From: Hydractinia symbiolongicarpus
Lineage: Eukaryota; Cnidaria; Hydrozoa; Anthoathecata; Hydractiniidae
Length of the DNA stretch: 64,000 bases
Assembly (NCBI RefSeq): GCF_029227915.1
Contig: NC_079886.1
Coordinates: 7,628,001 to 7,692,000 of the forward strand
Reading direction: 5' to 3'
The notes below the pieces were generated by a model. The model was not told the DNA's origin. It saw only the letters and a list, made by a program, of their open reading frames with translations, and did no database searches. Numbering within the stretch: position 1 is the stretch's first letter; every line of letters begins with the position of its first letter. Below, piece by piece: positions 35,101 through 47,102 of the stretch. The position numbers were made by a program, and so were the translations under genes.

Positions 35101-38100
35101 ATGCAAACCTCACACACATACTTTGCTTTCCTTGTTTGATTGCACGCAGAAATTTAGTATTGTCTCGATAAGGTCCACCTAAATATGATTAAGGGAGGCT
35201 GTAGGACAGCTGGTATTATAAAATCTTTACAGAAAACAAAGAAACTGATTATAAATAAACTTATTCTGTAAATAAAGGTAAAAATGTGCTGCAAATTTTC
35301 TCTTTTTTTAATTTCCGGATACGCATTATTTAGTGCTTTTTTCAAGTGGCTTGAGCTAGTCGCGTTGATTAAATTACCTTTTGTGAGTTTTATATACATT
35401 TGCGATGATTTCCTTTGTATTAATTTTGTGATTTTTATTTCTGTACTTCGTTAATTTCGTTAATTTTTAGGGTAGTTCCACCTGACAAGAAATCTAGAGA
35501 TTTTTGTGTACTATGGACCAATTACATTTTTGTAGTGATGAAAATGCGAAGCTTTTAAATCCTTCCTTTCTAACTTTAACACGTCAACTGAATGAGCTAA
35601 AATCTTTAAAAAACAATAGTTGCTTTCGCTTCTTTTATTTATTTTGGTGGAGATGGTGTAGTGGTAGCGCATTCGGCTTGTAATCATAAGGTTCGAGGTT
35701 CGAGTCCCCACCCCCGCGCACTTTAAATGTAGTGTTAATGTAGTGCCATATAATAACCGCTAATTGGCTTATGTGGCAGGCAAGTAAGTTAGAGCAATGC
35801 TATACGTATCTCTAGCGGTAACCTAACATAGTTACAGTCCGAAGAAAGAAAGAGGCAAAGTTAAATCTTTCTGTTACTTACTTACTTTTTACTTTTTTTT
35901 ATGTCATGTAATGTAAGCCAGGTATAAAAGATTGAATGATAAATTTAGCTAACTTTCAATACTTACTTAGGGTAAGAAACTCGTAGAATTTACCATGGTG
36001 CCGACAAGCAATTGATTTCATTAGTTTTCTTTCCTGTCCAGTTCCAACTTTGTAAGTGAATATTCGAACTTCTCGTTTATGGTTCAGTTCTTCTAGTAAG
36101 TCGAGTAATTCACTGCTATAACCTTTTGAATCTGTAACAATCATAATAGCCTTTTCGCAGACTGATATAGTCTGGGTATCGATATTAGCAAGAGATTCAA
36201 AGGCCTTTCGAAATGCTTGGAAGACTTCACCGTTTTCTTTTGGAGGTTCCAGTGTATCAATAATTTCTCTGACCATTTCCTTGTTTCTTGACAAGGCTTG
36301 TATCAAACGTTGCGAACATGAAGCATTTTTAAGATTGTCGTTGAAGAAAATGATATTAAAGAAATCGTTATGGTGAAATGTGTCCAAAAGAGATTTGAGT
36401 GTGTATTTTGCAATTTGCATCTTCTCGCCTATCATTGAGCCACTGTTATCCAACAATATGATGATGTCTTTAGCTGATGTTATCGAGTCAGAATACCAAG
36501 ACCTTCGTCGGAAATCGTATTGGTCGTTCGTCTTATTACTGCTAAAAAAAGAAAATGCAAAATTTACTTGCTACAGTGCTTTAGTGTCCGAATAAACGGG
36601 TAGGTGTTTGAAAAATAAATTGAACATTGACAATTGGGGGAGGAGACAAAACGGACTGTTTCAATTTCCTTACAGGGTAAATTAAAAAGAAAAGTTGTTT
36701 TAAATGAGTTAAAAAATGTTCTCATCAATAAATTAATAAATAGGCGTAGAGGTGGGTTGTTGGAATAAGCACAAAACACAAAATTAATAATTCAGGGTGG
36801 GGAGAGTGAGGCTGGGCGATCAAATGATCAACACTTCATCCGCAATAAATGAAAGCATTTCAAAAGTTTTCTGGAATAATATTTACATTTTTAGAAAAAG
36901 AAAAAGCCTTGTCGCGGTAAACCCGTTCTACCCGTTCAGAAAAACTGTTAAATCTGTTTTTCCTTTACCCTTTTTTTGTGAAAAATACATTATTTTATGC
37001 TTTTCAGGAATTATTTTTGCGAATAGAGTCCTCGGAAATGCATTTTTGTAGGATTAAGATTTACAAAATCCGATATGAAACGGAGATTTTATGATCATAT
37101 TCTTTCGTGCGAGAAATAAGGAAATTATATTTTTGTTCTTATTTTGCGGGTTTTTATTTTTACAAATCTCATTTCAAAAACATTTTGCAGTTTTAAGGAT
37201 TTTAGTATAATTCGCAAAAATAAAACACACAAGTGTTAAGCCCAAAAGATTTAATCCAACATTAATAATTAATAATTGAGTAATTTGCTTTTAAGTTAGT
37301 GAGATAAGACTTTGCTGGAGTGTAGCTCCTCCATGAGTTTTAAACTTTCTACCACCTAACATCTATATATTTTCATTGAGTATACTCAATTTTGATTGGT
37401 TTCTTTTATTACTGTCCGTACACCTATTGTGACAGCTTTTATCGACCTCGTTCCCAGTCCATTGTGCCTTGTTGATGAAGTTAATAGCGGCGAAATTGTT
37501 GGTCCGTGATAACGGCTTGGGGGCCACAAGACCCACGAGGTTGAGCTTTTATGCTTTCTAAAACTCGAAAACTGTCAGTGGAAACTTAAATTTGTTGTTT
37601 CTGCGCGCCTTAAGCGGTTGAAAGACGGAACATGATTTAGTGACCTCATAACGACTATTGACAGTAACTTTAGGGCAAAATTTACTGACCTCAGATTGTT
37701 AATAGGAGAATGTCGTGGGCAATTATACACCGGCAACAATGAAGAAGAAATCTCCTTCAGAGTATTCTTGAAAATCGTGAACTCAGACATTTTGTTTTTT
37801 TAAGTTAGAATATAGCCTTAAAAAGAAAGTGCTAACGTGGAAATCGAGGGAGACACAAAAATGGCTCAAGAACAGGATACTTTTGTGAGCCAGTAGTATG
37901 TGAATTAAGCGGCAGCTACCTTATCTTGTGTGAATTCTTAAGTCGTCCGAATAACTATCTTTGTGGATTTTTTTTCATGGTCAAATATAGCCGTGGTACA
38001 GACAAACGAAATACGACATGTAAAGGAAGGGCGAACCCGGGGCTACTGACTAGTATTTTTTCAGTGACCTCCTATGTAGTTAAGAAAAAACACATCAGTA

Positions 38101-39995
38101 CATGGGCGTGATTGCACCTTTAAAAAAGCGAATTTTTTACTCAACACGTTCAATTTCGCACCAGGGAGCCGGAATAGCCTAAGGTCCAGGAAAAGAAAAC
38201 GCTATATTTACAAATAGCAGTGTGAAAAGATTTATTGCGATCAATTAGAGTTTCAATGGTACAATGTTTATTACAGAATGTATTACGAGTGTAGAAAAAT
38301 GCAACTGGAACAGAATAGCCAATATGGACGCTTATATGTTTCCCATACAAAGTACGGAATAATGAAGCATGGAAGCGTGGATAGCTTTATAATCTTCCTT
38401 CGGTTTTTCACAATATTTTTTGAATGATAAAATTTCGATTATTTAAAAACGAAGCTCATGTAATTACATCATAAAAAATAAGTTAACAATCCAATACGTA
38501 TTTTATTGTTATATGCAGGGTAAAGGAGGTTTTACACAATACTTTGAGTTCAATTAATATTGGACCTACGGAAGAAGTCCAATATTATACAAATCATTAA
38601 AATAAACTGCCACTGTAGCTAACTAGGCTTGACAAAACGATAAAGATTTGTCCCATGCTGTAGATAAATAAAAAAAAATGAACTCAACCCATATTTTCGA
38701 ATGAGCATGAAAAAAAAAACATTTAACATGTAAATTAAGTATAAAGCGAAAAGTTTGCTTATTCTTTTTATTGATGTAACTTGTGTTAACGGTGTAATTA
38801 AAAACAAATCGTTGACCCGTAAAAAAATCCACGATTTCGCCTTTCCTTTGTATATCGCATTTCGTGTTCCGTAACACGATTTTTTTTCGCACATAAACAG
38901 ACAGACGGAATACGACTATTATTAAAGAGTCAAAAAAGTCGAAATACAAAATTTTTACAAACTGACTAGCTTTATTCAACTGAATTTTTTTAAACGAAGC
39001 TATATTTTGTTATCAATTTTTCCCCACTTTATTTCCTGAAAATATAAACTGTTCTTGCTCTTTTAACCCTAAAAAAGGAGACATTTCGCGTCCCCCGCCC
39101 CCCATAATACTTCAAGAACAAACAGTGCTCATAGTATTAAAAATAGGTCTCAAAGGAAAAAAAAATGTCACTGAAATTTTTTCATGATGTCGCCATTAAA
39201 CGTTATGACGTCATAGATGTAATTATTGAAAACTGCAATATTAAATGTTTGGTCTCGGTGTGGGGTAGTTAGGAAAAGGTATTCAGCTATAAGCAACCAG
39301 TGAGAAGAAAGACATGGATTTCCCGAGTATAAGAAGGTATAAAAAAAATGACAGCCAAGCAAAACAACTTACTTTCGCCCTGGATACAATCTCATTATGC
39401 CTTTCTCCGCACCAAATAGTTGACCTTTTATACAAGGAGCATTTTCTACGTTCGCTTTGAAAACTTCATCTAGACCTTGTGTTAGTGCAGCTTCGTTTAA
39501 GACAACTTTGTGGTATTCGTAAGTATCACTGGGAACCACAACAAAGCTCCTGTTCTTATCGATTGGAATCTGGTGGTGGAACGAAGGTTCTAATTTGACA
39601 GGATTTTTATTTTTGGTATTGTAGTAGTTGAATGGTTTAATATGTTCATCATAAGTGTAATTCTTATACAGTTCGTGGGCTTTAGCTTTTATGTTTTTCA
39701 CAGCGTTCATGTACACCGAGAATATGTTGTGAACATCGCTGTTAAACTCTTCGTTGACATCAGAAACGTTCAACTTTTTTAAAATAAGTTCACCATTTTG
39801 ATAGAGTTCTTTAAATTTTTCCTCGACTTTGTCGTAATGAGTGTTCTCTTTCATTAAAGTGGTTAGCTGGTCAACAAGATTTTTTGATAACATACCCATG
39901 CCTTCTGTTGATGAGAAACTGAAAAAGTTGGTGACGAGAAATAAATATGTCAAGATTGATAAGTGAATGCGGGTGCTGGAGAAAAACATTTTCAT
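32133..39995 (-). CDS. Voltage-gated calcium channel alpha2-delta-like protein, gene C
   Basis: Three minus-strand exons: 39995-39373, 36541-35967, 34087-32133, 1050 residues. Intron phases equal those of A and B, though the introns are far longer (2.8 and 1.9 kb). After a signal peptide come VWA_N, an Arg-Arg-Arg motif at 219-221, VWA with MIDAS Asp-Asn-Ser-Gly-Ser at 239-243, and a Cache domain with FAINNNGLILFHP. A cysteine-rich tail follows. Unlike A and B, the C-terminus is a transmembrane segment followed by a short charged tail (CKDYR), so membrane anchoring probably differs. Similarity to A/B is clear but moderate, making it an older paralogue. The ATG at 39995 is chosen over 39989 (two residues shorter); the frame is open further upstream only to a GTG. 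Confidence 0.85.
34437..34600. repeat. Tandem duplication, two copies of 82 bp, in intron 2 of gene C
   Basis: GCGCAACGCCGATGGGAGAC starts at 34437 and again at 34519. Each copy carries the 'gctctgggaatgaggttg' motif found scattered elsewhere in the window. Differences between copies are few, so the duplication is recent. Confidence 0.88.
35641..35890 (+). mobile_element. tRNA-derived SINE in intron 2 of gene C
   Basis: A tRNA-like head holds box A TGGTGTAGTGG and box B GGTTCGAGTCC around a CTTGTAA loop (Thr TGT-like). The anticodon and T stems are poorly paired, which argues against a working tRNA gene. A non-tRNA body of about 170 bp follows, ending in a ttacttacttac-T-rich tail. Head, body and simple-repeat tail together make a SINE the best reading. 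Confidence 0.65.
36542..39372 (-). other. Intron 1 of gene C, no nested gene seen
   Basis: 2.8 kb of AT-rich sequence. Two opposite-strand pieces resemble a common short dispersed repeat: 37995-38055 on plus (gggcgaacccgg) and 38815-38930 on minus (cgcctttcctttgtatatcg, then a cagacagacgg block). Short ORFs here are noise. Confidence 0.5.
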
Positions 39996-42900
39996 CTCTG
40001 TGGTCCATGAAATTTGCAAGCATTTGCGAGTAAAATAGTTATTTATATTCGCGCTCACGCATATGTCAAAAAAATAATTTATATCACGAATACACTTTAT
40101 TTCAAGGTGAATCTCTTTTTATTTTTTTACCCTTTTTTTCAATCGTTATACATACGATTCACTCTTCTTTGATTGTCTTTGTGCTCGTACGTGTTTTATG
40201 TTGTTGTTAAAAAAGAACTTTAAAATTAGGAATTATGAAGACACCTAATGAGCCAGCAGATGTGAGTTAGATTCTATTTTTTAACACACAAGCGCAAAGA
40301 ACAAGGAACACGAGGTTTTTTATTGAAATGAAGAATATGAAATAAAACATGTAGATAATCTTGTTCTATTGTCATTTTAAGGGTTTAATTTTGAAGATTA
40401 TCTTAAAATTTCAACCTGGTTTAGCGGACTGAATATTTATCTAAAGAAATCCCTATCAAAGTTAAATTGCCAATATATATGGGAAAAATTTAGCCCGATT
40501 AGCCGGACTAAAATCGTAGCTTTTATTATTTAAAGGAATATCTGCATTTCTTTACATTGTAAAAGCTGCCATTTTTAAAACTTTCCCGCGTTGAAAATAC
40601 CGTGCTATCAAACAGATAAATTTCACGGGCTGAAAAATCTGATAATCGATAGGAACTTTGGCCGGGATAGCTGGGTTAAAATTTTCGAACCAGGGTTAAA
40701 AACTTTAATATAATCAGTTCCTAAAAAGGTCTTTCATCTTCATCCGGCCTACAACATATTGACTGCAGCTTGCCCTACACAGTTGTTTTAAATATAAGCA
40801 TGATTTCTTTACATATCTGATAGTCCTATTGAATCACCAGAACAATTCTTTACATAATTTAGTGAATTTTAATGCATTTTTAAGTTTTGAAAAGCACCGG
40901 CGCCTAAGGTTTTAGTTTTAAAGAGATCAAAAGAAAGCTGCTCAGACGTTTACAAACAACGAACTGTAAATATGGCACATGATTGATAAACAATTTTAAA
41001 CAGCGATTTCCTATCAATAATTTCCTATAGAAAAACCAACAACAGACTTTGATGTTTAGATTTCGATAGATCTTGATCAAAGCAGTTCTTTTATACTCAT
41101 AAAGGACTTCATTGCAACTGTTCCACATTACCCAAATAATCTCTCTGTTATAGACAAGGATCAAAGCCTAATTGGTGAAGGCCGACATGTCAAAAAAAAA
41201 AATACACAAATACACATGCAAGATCTTTCTTAGCTCTGACAATTTTCTTTCTCCTTCTCCTTGCCAACCTCTGTCTCATTGCCAACCTCTGCCAACCTCT
41301 GTCTGTTTTTTTGGCTTTCTGATATGTGACTAACGCAAAAGAAGTTCTTTCGCTCCTGCACGCATATCAGAAAGAAAAAAAAGAGCTGTGGAAATAAGGT
41401 TGTACTAACCAAAACCCACTCTTAAAAAATGTCGTGCTTGCCGTGTTCTATCCAGTTTAGTACAGTAAAACATCCATGGTTGGACTCACGTTAATAAACT
41501 CACATAAAAACCTTGATACTTTGTTCCCCAGTGAGACTAAACTTTAAATATGTCAAGCTTAACCCTTTGACCACCGTAAGGTTTTGAAAGTTTTGATTTT
41601 TTTGAGTTATTTTTCCCGAATTTATTTGCAAATAATTATTTTTTAGTCCAGTTAAAACCCTTAGTAGTTATACGAGCATCAGTTATTTTCGGAATAAAAC
41701 TGCTCAATCATGCTCGTCATACAAAGGAAGAAAAAAACAGACGGCTCCTTATACATTAAATGACATATTAAAATCGAGGTAAAAGTTATTCTTGGTGCAC
41801 TTTCACCAGCTTTTTGCAACCTAAAGTTCGCTTTCAAATTCGTTTTGACCACAAACAGACAAGATATGGGTACTAATATAGAGATCAATCATAAACCGCT
41901 GGGAAATCAACGGGAATTTACCCGTTGCAACAAAGTTGATAAAAATATATCAAATTTGTTATTCACAGCTTAAAAATGTCATGCGTGATTTACCATGACC
42001 CGGTTTTGCCTGCCAAACAAACAAAATACGGCTAAATTGAAACTAGCCTTTTAAAAATCCACGGGTTCGCCATTCCTCATACTTTTGCCTATCGTACATA
42101 TTTCTGCATCGGTATATCGTGCATTTTATCCGTCTGTTGAATAAAACGAAATTACCCAGACTCGAAATTTGAACAGAGAAACAAAGCGCAAGTAAACGCC
42201 AGGTTGGGCGCTTAATTATAGGTATACGGTGTCGCAAATCTATTCGAGCGCTTACAAGGTTGAACGTCGGTTACAACAAGTAGTTACCACATCGTACCAA
42301 AAATAGTCAGCCGGCTTTCTGTTATTTTGATACCGGGATAAGCGTACAGGTATACCATGTTGCACGTCATATGTAAAGTGCTTACGTCGGTGCACTATTA
42401 AAAGCCATTAGAGAAAGCAATAAATAAGGATAGCTAGCTGGCTGGCGACGTACAAACCTCAACTCAACACCACCGCACTATTTCGAAACAAAAATGGCCG
42501 TGGCATGTTCGTTCATTGGCATGTCGAGGCAGCAAAGAACTGCGATTGGTTCTTCGCAAAATATGAGGCTTTATGATTAATCTACTGACTGTGCCCGAGC
42601 TAAAAAAAAAAACCAAAGCAATAAAAATCGAGTTCTGCGCGAATTCCGAAATAACACTGCGATGCTGCGGAATTATTTTGAAAATAAAGCTACGCGCAAC
42701 CATTTTGAACACACAAAACATGTTTATTATTAAAGAGACTCTCACAGGAAATCAGTAACAGCTGAAAGCTAGACTGCTGTGATTTCATAACAACCATTCA
42801 TATGTAAAGTCATTCTAAGAGTATAGATTTATCTCGCCGACGGTAATTAATAACTTTTTTAATAGTACTTTCCCTCTTCCCTGACAGGTGTTTCTATGGA

Positions 42901-43310
42901 ATTTGATGAATGAGTACTAAAAGACCGAACAAACAGATTTTAAATATCGAAAGAGTTACTATACGAGTTGAAGGTAAGCTAATATCATCAATCATTGTAC
43001 GTAGTTGACACCAAAGATTGACAAAGGCTGCAGTAGCCATACTGTAGGAGCGGAATCTTCTGTAATGCCCTCGCATGAGATAAGCATGTGTTGTGGCCAA
43101 GGAATGGAAGTTAAGGGAAGTGAATTTCGAGCGGTGGGTTACTTTTTAGTTATCCTGCTAAGGGGAAAAATGAGATCAGATTTTGAAAAGTTATGGTTTT
43201 TTTAACTAGCGAGCAATAAACGGTTAAAAATTAGTATAACTAAGCAGCTGTGTAGTGTACGTTTATATTACAGGGTCTTGTCTTATTTGCAAAGTCATTA
43301 TTACTCGCGT
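39996..43310. other. Upstream region of gene C, no supported gene
   Basis: Contains a run of GCCAACCTCTGTCT-type repeats (41265-41305), a fragment resembling the dispersed repeat of 38815 (around 42050-42110), and a few overlapping short ORFs. The promoter of gene C must lie near 40000-40300 but no clear core element is visible. Confidence 0.5.
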
Positions 43311-43317
43311 CTCCACA

Positions 43318-43640
43318 TGCTAACGGACTGATGGCCTTGCGGTTGAGCGTTAGCCTCCAGCGCGGAAGGTCTTGGGTTCAAACCCAGGCCGAGTCATGCC
43401 AGAGACTATAAAAGTGTGAATCGATCCTTTCTGCTTAACGTTCAGCATGAGAACAAGATTGATATCTTAGGCGGTTGTCTAGTTGAGCAGCTGTTTCCGT
43501 AGCTCAAACGAGAGCTTCAAATGCAGTAGGACCCTCTTCGCAGGATCCTCATTAATGACAGTTCTATTAGGAGCTGAAGAGCCTATCCTGGGTAAATAAT
43601 AATATTAACAATAGTAATAATATAAATATATCCAGGGAAA
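43318..43640 (+). mobile_element. tRNA-derived SINE
   Basis: The head carries box A-like TTGCGGTTGAGCG and a canonical box B GGTTCAAACCC. A body follows (gccgagtcatgccagagact, then gcaggatcctcattaatgac) and an AT-rich tail of taataatat units. The layout is that of a SINE. Its head differs from the SINE at 35641, so at least two families are present. Confidence 0.72.
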
Positions 43641-44079
43641 TATTACTCAGAAGAAAGAATTCTTAGGATTAACCAATTATACTGCTTTTTTAAACAACTT
43701 TGTCTCTATTGACACGAAGGAAAGAGGCGTACATAATGTTGCATAATTTTAGTTATTTATATAATTCGGCATGCATGCATTATTTCCAAAGGCTTCTGAT
43801 AAAAAAACAACACATTTGCTGTGTTTTTGTTGTTATTTCTTATATGCCTTTTTATTTACTGTGAATTGGTTGATAGGTGTTTACAAGGGCTGCTAAGACA
43901 AAATATGGTTACTAGGAATGTAAAAAAAGAGCAGATTTAAAAGAAAAATTAATCAACCGAAATGGCGTTAATTAAAATCCAATTCCGTTCATAATGTAAT
44001 TGGTCTTTTTACTTAAACTGTTCCTTTTCTAGCAAAGAAGCATCACATACAAAGAAGATAGCCCTAGAAAAAATCTCTT

Positions 44080-44163
44080 GGCGTCAACTGTGGGATGGCT
44101 TGCGTCAATCGCGTGATGTCTTGCGTCAACCGTGTAACGCCAGCCGTGGGGTGTGTAGCGTCA
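44080..44163. repeat. Degenerate minisatellite, TGCGTCAAC-type unit
   Basis: Four loose repeats of a word like TTGCGTCAACCGTGT spaced about 24 bases apart. Confidence 0.6.
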
Positions 44164-44322
44164 TGTTTTTCTTCGTTAGCCCTGGGAACGAGAATGTTCC
44201 GCAACAAATAAAGCTTACAATTTCACGTTTAACCTGGATTTGCACATATATACAAGTTTTGTTTTTATGTAATTCTTTATTTAACGTCATTTGGGGTCAA
44301 GTCCATGTGGTCTGGACCAAAA

Positions 44323-44347
44323 ATCACACAATATGATATTGTGTGAT
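44323..44347. repeat. 25-bp palindrome
   Basis: ATCACACAATAT (44323-44334), one base, then its exact complement ATATTGTGTGAT (44336-44347). Confidence 0.85.
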
Positions 44348-45835
44348 ATTATCACGTCTGACTGAGTTTTTTATACCGCATCTGAGCCTAAATTCAAATT
44401 CATCAAAAAGGCAGGATGCCCTGGGAACGAGTTTGATCGTTTTTTCTTTGTTTCGGAATGTTATTTTCCATATTAAAATCATTGTGCCGTTTAACTGAAT
44501 TAACATTTAGAGAGGGAATAGTTGTCGGGCAAATAGGAATATATTTTTCAAATTGTGGACAAAACAAACCATTTTATTTGTCTCAAATGAAGTTTCAAAC
44601 TGCGTCCTATCCTAAGCAAGTATCTTTATTTATTTAATTTAACTAGTTTTTTTCTCAAAAACATTGATGACTTTCTTTTGACTTATCATTACGGTAATTA
44701 CAAGGGCATTTCCAACCTCGTCCATAGAGCTCTTCTACGCATTTGACAGGATGGCTCGTGGGGTCAGAGTTAGGCAGAGTTAGCTTTTTTACCAACCCCG
44801 TTTCCAGGATCCCTTGCCTTTTATACATTGGTACGAATCCGTCACACAAATCATGAGCTTTCCTATCCCATAAATTTTATATCCGTATTAAAACAGTGAA
44901 GAATGTCGTTCTCTCAGCAAACCAACTATGAGTGATTGTGCAATCATCATGGTTTTTTCAAAGAAAAGTTTAATTTTTATTGGAAAGGAAAATATGAAAG
45001 TGTAAATATCAGGTTTGTGGGTGAGTATGTTAACACCTAGCTGTATAATGCAACGGCCCCTTGCTTAGTTTACCTCTGATTAAAAACGCTTCAACTTTTC
45101 TTAGTAAGAACATTCCTCCAGTCCGGAATATTGATTGAGCTGAATTCTGATAACTTACGTTTTTAAATAAATGGACCGACCATCCTCGTCTCAAGGTTTT
45201 TGCATTTCTGAAATATGGCGAGATGGCGAAAATCCCTGGAGACGAGGGTGAACAAATGACATACCGATTCCTGGCCGTGAAAGAGATCAAGTGTTCTTAG
45301 TAATTAATAACTATACCAAAATACATCGTGGTATGTCGTTTAAGGCATGCCTTTACCTTTTTTATAACACTTTTTTATAAGAATACCAAAATTCTAACCA
45401 GGCTGGTCATTATTTTTATTTTTCTAGTATTCTTAACAAAAGAACTTTTACTTTAACCTAAAATATATATTCTATAGCTAAAGGCTATTCATTATAAAGA
45501 AAAAACATGTAGTTTGCTTGGTGGACACTGCCATGATTCTGGACAGCCATTTATTTTGTCATTTATTGTGTCTATTGATAAATATAGTTAACTTTTCTAC
45601 TATCTGAATTGATTTGTGATTTTATTTTATTCGTGCACATGCACAGGAACCTGCTACAATATAAAGCTGTTTGTAAATTGGGCACGTGTTAGCTAAGTAT
45701 ACTTCTCGGAAAAAGTAAAAAATATACAGAGCACGAGTGTAAAATTGTAGACCAGATTTTTAAATTCAAGCAGTGTTTACAGATTTCACTATGTTTGTGA
45801 TTTTCAATACGGTTGACGGTCAGGTCTCTAATTAC

Positions 45836-45941
45836 GTTTACATGAGTACACCCATATTCAAAGTCAAACCGATTCGAAACTACTACACAGAGTAAGAAAT
45901 AGGTTCGAGATTTCGAACCGGTTTGAAAAGCTCATGTAAAC
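45836..45941. repeat. Foldback element (about 106 bp)
   Basis: GTTTACATGAG at the left end and CTCATGTAAAC at the right are exact complements. Inside, TCAAACCGATTCGAAA mirrors TTTCGAACCGGTTTGA with one mismatch. This nested inverted structure is typical of a small MITE. No clear target duplication flanks it. Confidence 0.72.
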
Positions 45942-46848
45942 AGGACTGCGGATTGCGAATTTGATAAATCTTGTTGCTGCATGTTGTCTGTCTTTCTTTT
46001 CAAAATGGAAAAAAACAGTGCTTTGTCATCGTCATTATTTTTAAATTATTTAAAAACACATTTAAGAAAAGAAGATTAGGTCTAAGGTCAGCCCTATTGA
46101 TTAGTTATCATTTTATATTGTTGTTCGAGTGGAGCGAGTTACCTGTTCATATTTTTCATTGTTTTCAGCAAAAATTCGGTTTCCTGAGCGAGGATGTCAG
46201 AGGATCAGGAGAGTCAGTGATGTTGAAAATTCTTACAGCCACTCAGAAAATCAATTAGATACCATCAACATCAGAGACATTCTCGTCCCCAAAGCTATTT
46301 GAGATTGAAACGTCATTTTTTTTTCTAAAGAGCTCTGGGGTCGAGAATACATCAGAGACATTCATAACAGGAAAAAACACAGAAAAATATTGCCACTGGA
46401 CAAAAAAAGGAAAACATCCGTTTTCACCAAAATGGTGGACATGGAGTAGTGAGATGGTTGAATCTCTATTACTCAACTTAAATGAGTACAAGAGTTCAAA
46501 AACATTTGAAGCTTGACTTTGAGGCTGATTTTCGAGAAAGTTTTTGACCACATGCAGAGAAGTGTTAAGTGCAGAAAAAAAGTGCTAAAATACAGAACAA
46601 AAGTGTCAAAATACAGAAGAGATGTGCGAGAATATGAAAACACAGAAGAGAACTGTTCGGATCATAGAAAAGAAGGTCTTTTAAATTGGAAGAGAAGTGA
46701 GCCATAGAGGTAATCACAGTACAAAAGTGTCCACCTTGTTAACTTGTTGGATATATCAAGTTCTTTGTCAAAGTTATAAGTCTGTAAAAAAGGGGCTGAA
46801 ATATGAACCCGGAACTCAAAAATGAGATGTTAATAATAAGAAAAAACA

Positions 46849-46887
46849 AAAAGAAGCAACATAAGTTATAACTATGTTGCTTCTTTT
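46849..46887. repeat. Near-perfect palindrome, 39 bp
   Basis: AAAAGAAGCAACATA (46849-46863) and its exact complement (46873-46887) flank AGTTATAAC. The centre is itself almost self-complementary, so the stem is nearly uninterrupted. Confidence 0.85.
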
Positions 46888-47062
46888 ACAAGTTGCGCCT
46901 TAATCCTCTTCCCCGGCCTTTGTTGTCTGCCATGAGGAGAGCCACTCCCGCTTATGGCGGACAAACACCTGAAGTATTGGCTTTTCCAGCTATTTAATTT
47001 TACATAAAAAAGACAATTGATTTTATTAACAATGAAGGGTTTAAGAAAGAAGTTCGCGGAAC

Positions 47063-47102
47063 GCGCAAGTAAAAGAGGATCTCTATCCTCTTTTACTTGC
47101 GC
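47063..47102. repeat. Perfect 18-bp stem with 4-base loop
   Basis: GCGCAAGTAAAAGAGGAT (47063-47080), loop CTCT, then the exact complement (47085-47102). It is shorter than a typical animal pre-miRNA. Confidence 0.9.

Noticed and set aside
35646-35719. A tRNA-Thr (TGT) gene
   Set aside because: Promoter boxes fit, but the anticodon and T stems pair poorly and a SINE-like body with a simple-repeat tail follows.
43325-43400. A second tRNA gene
   Set aside because: Box B is canonical, but the cloverleaf is not formed and the downstream body is SINE-like.
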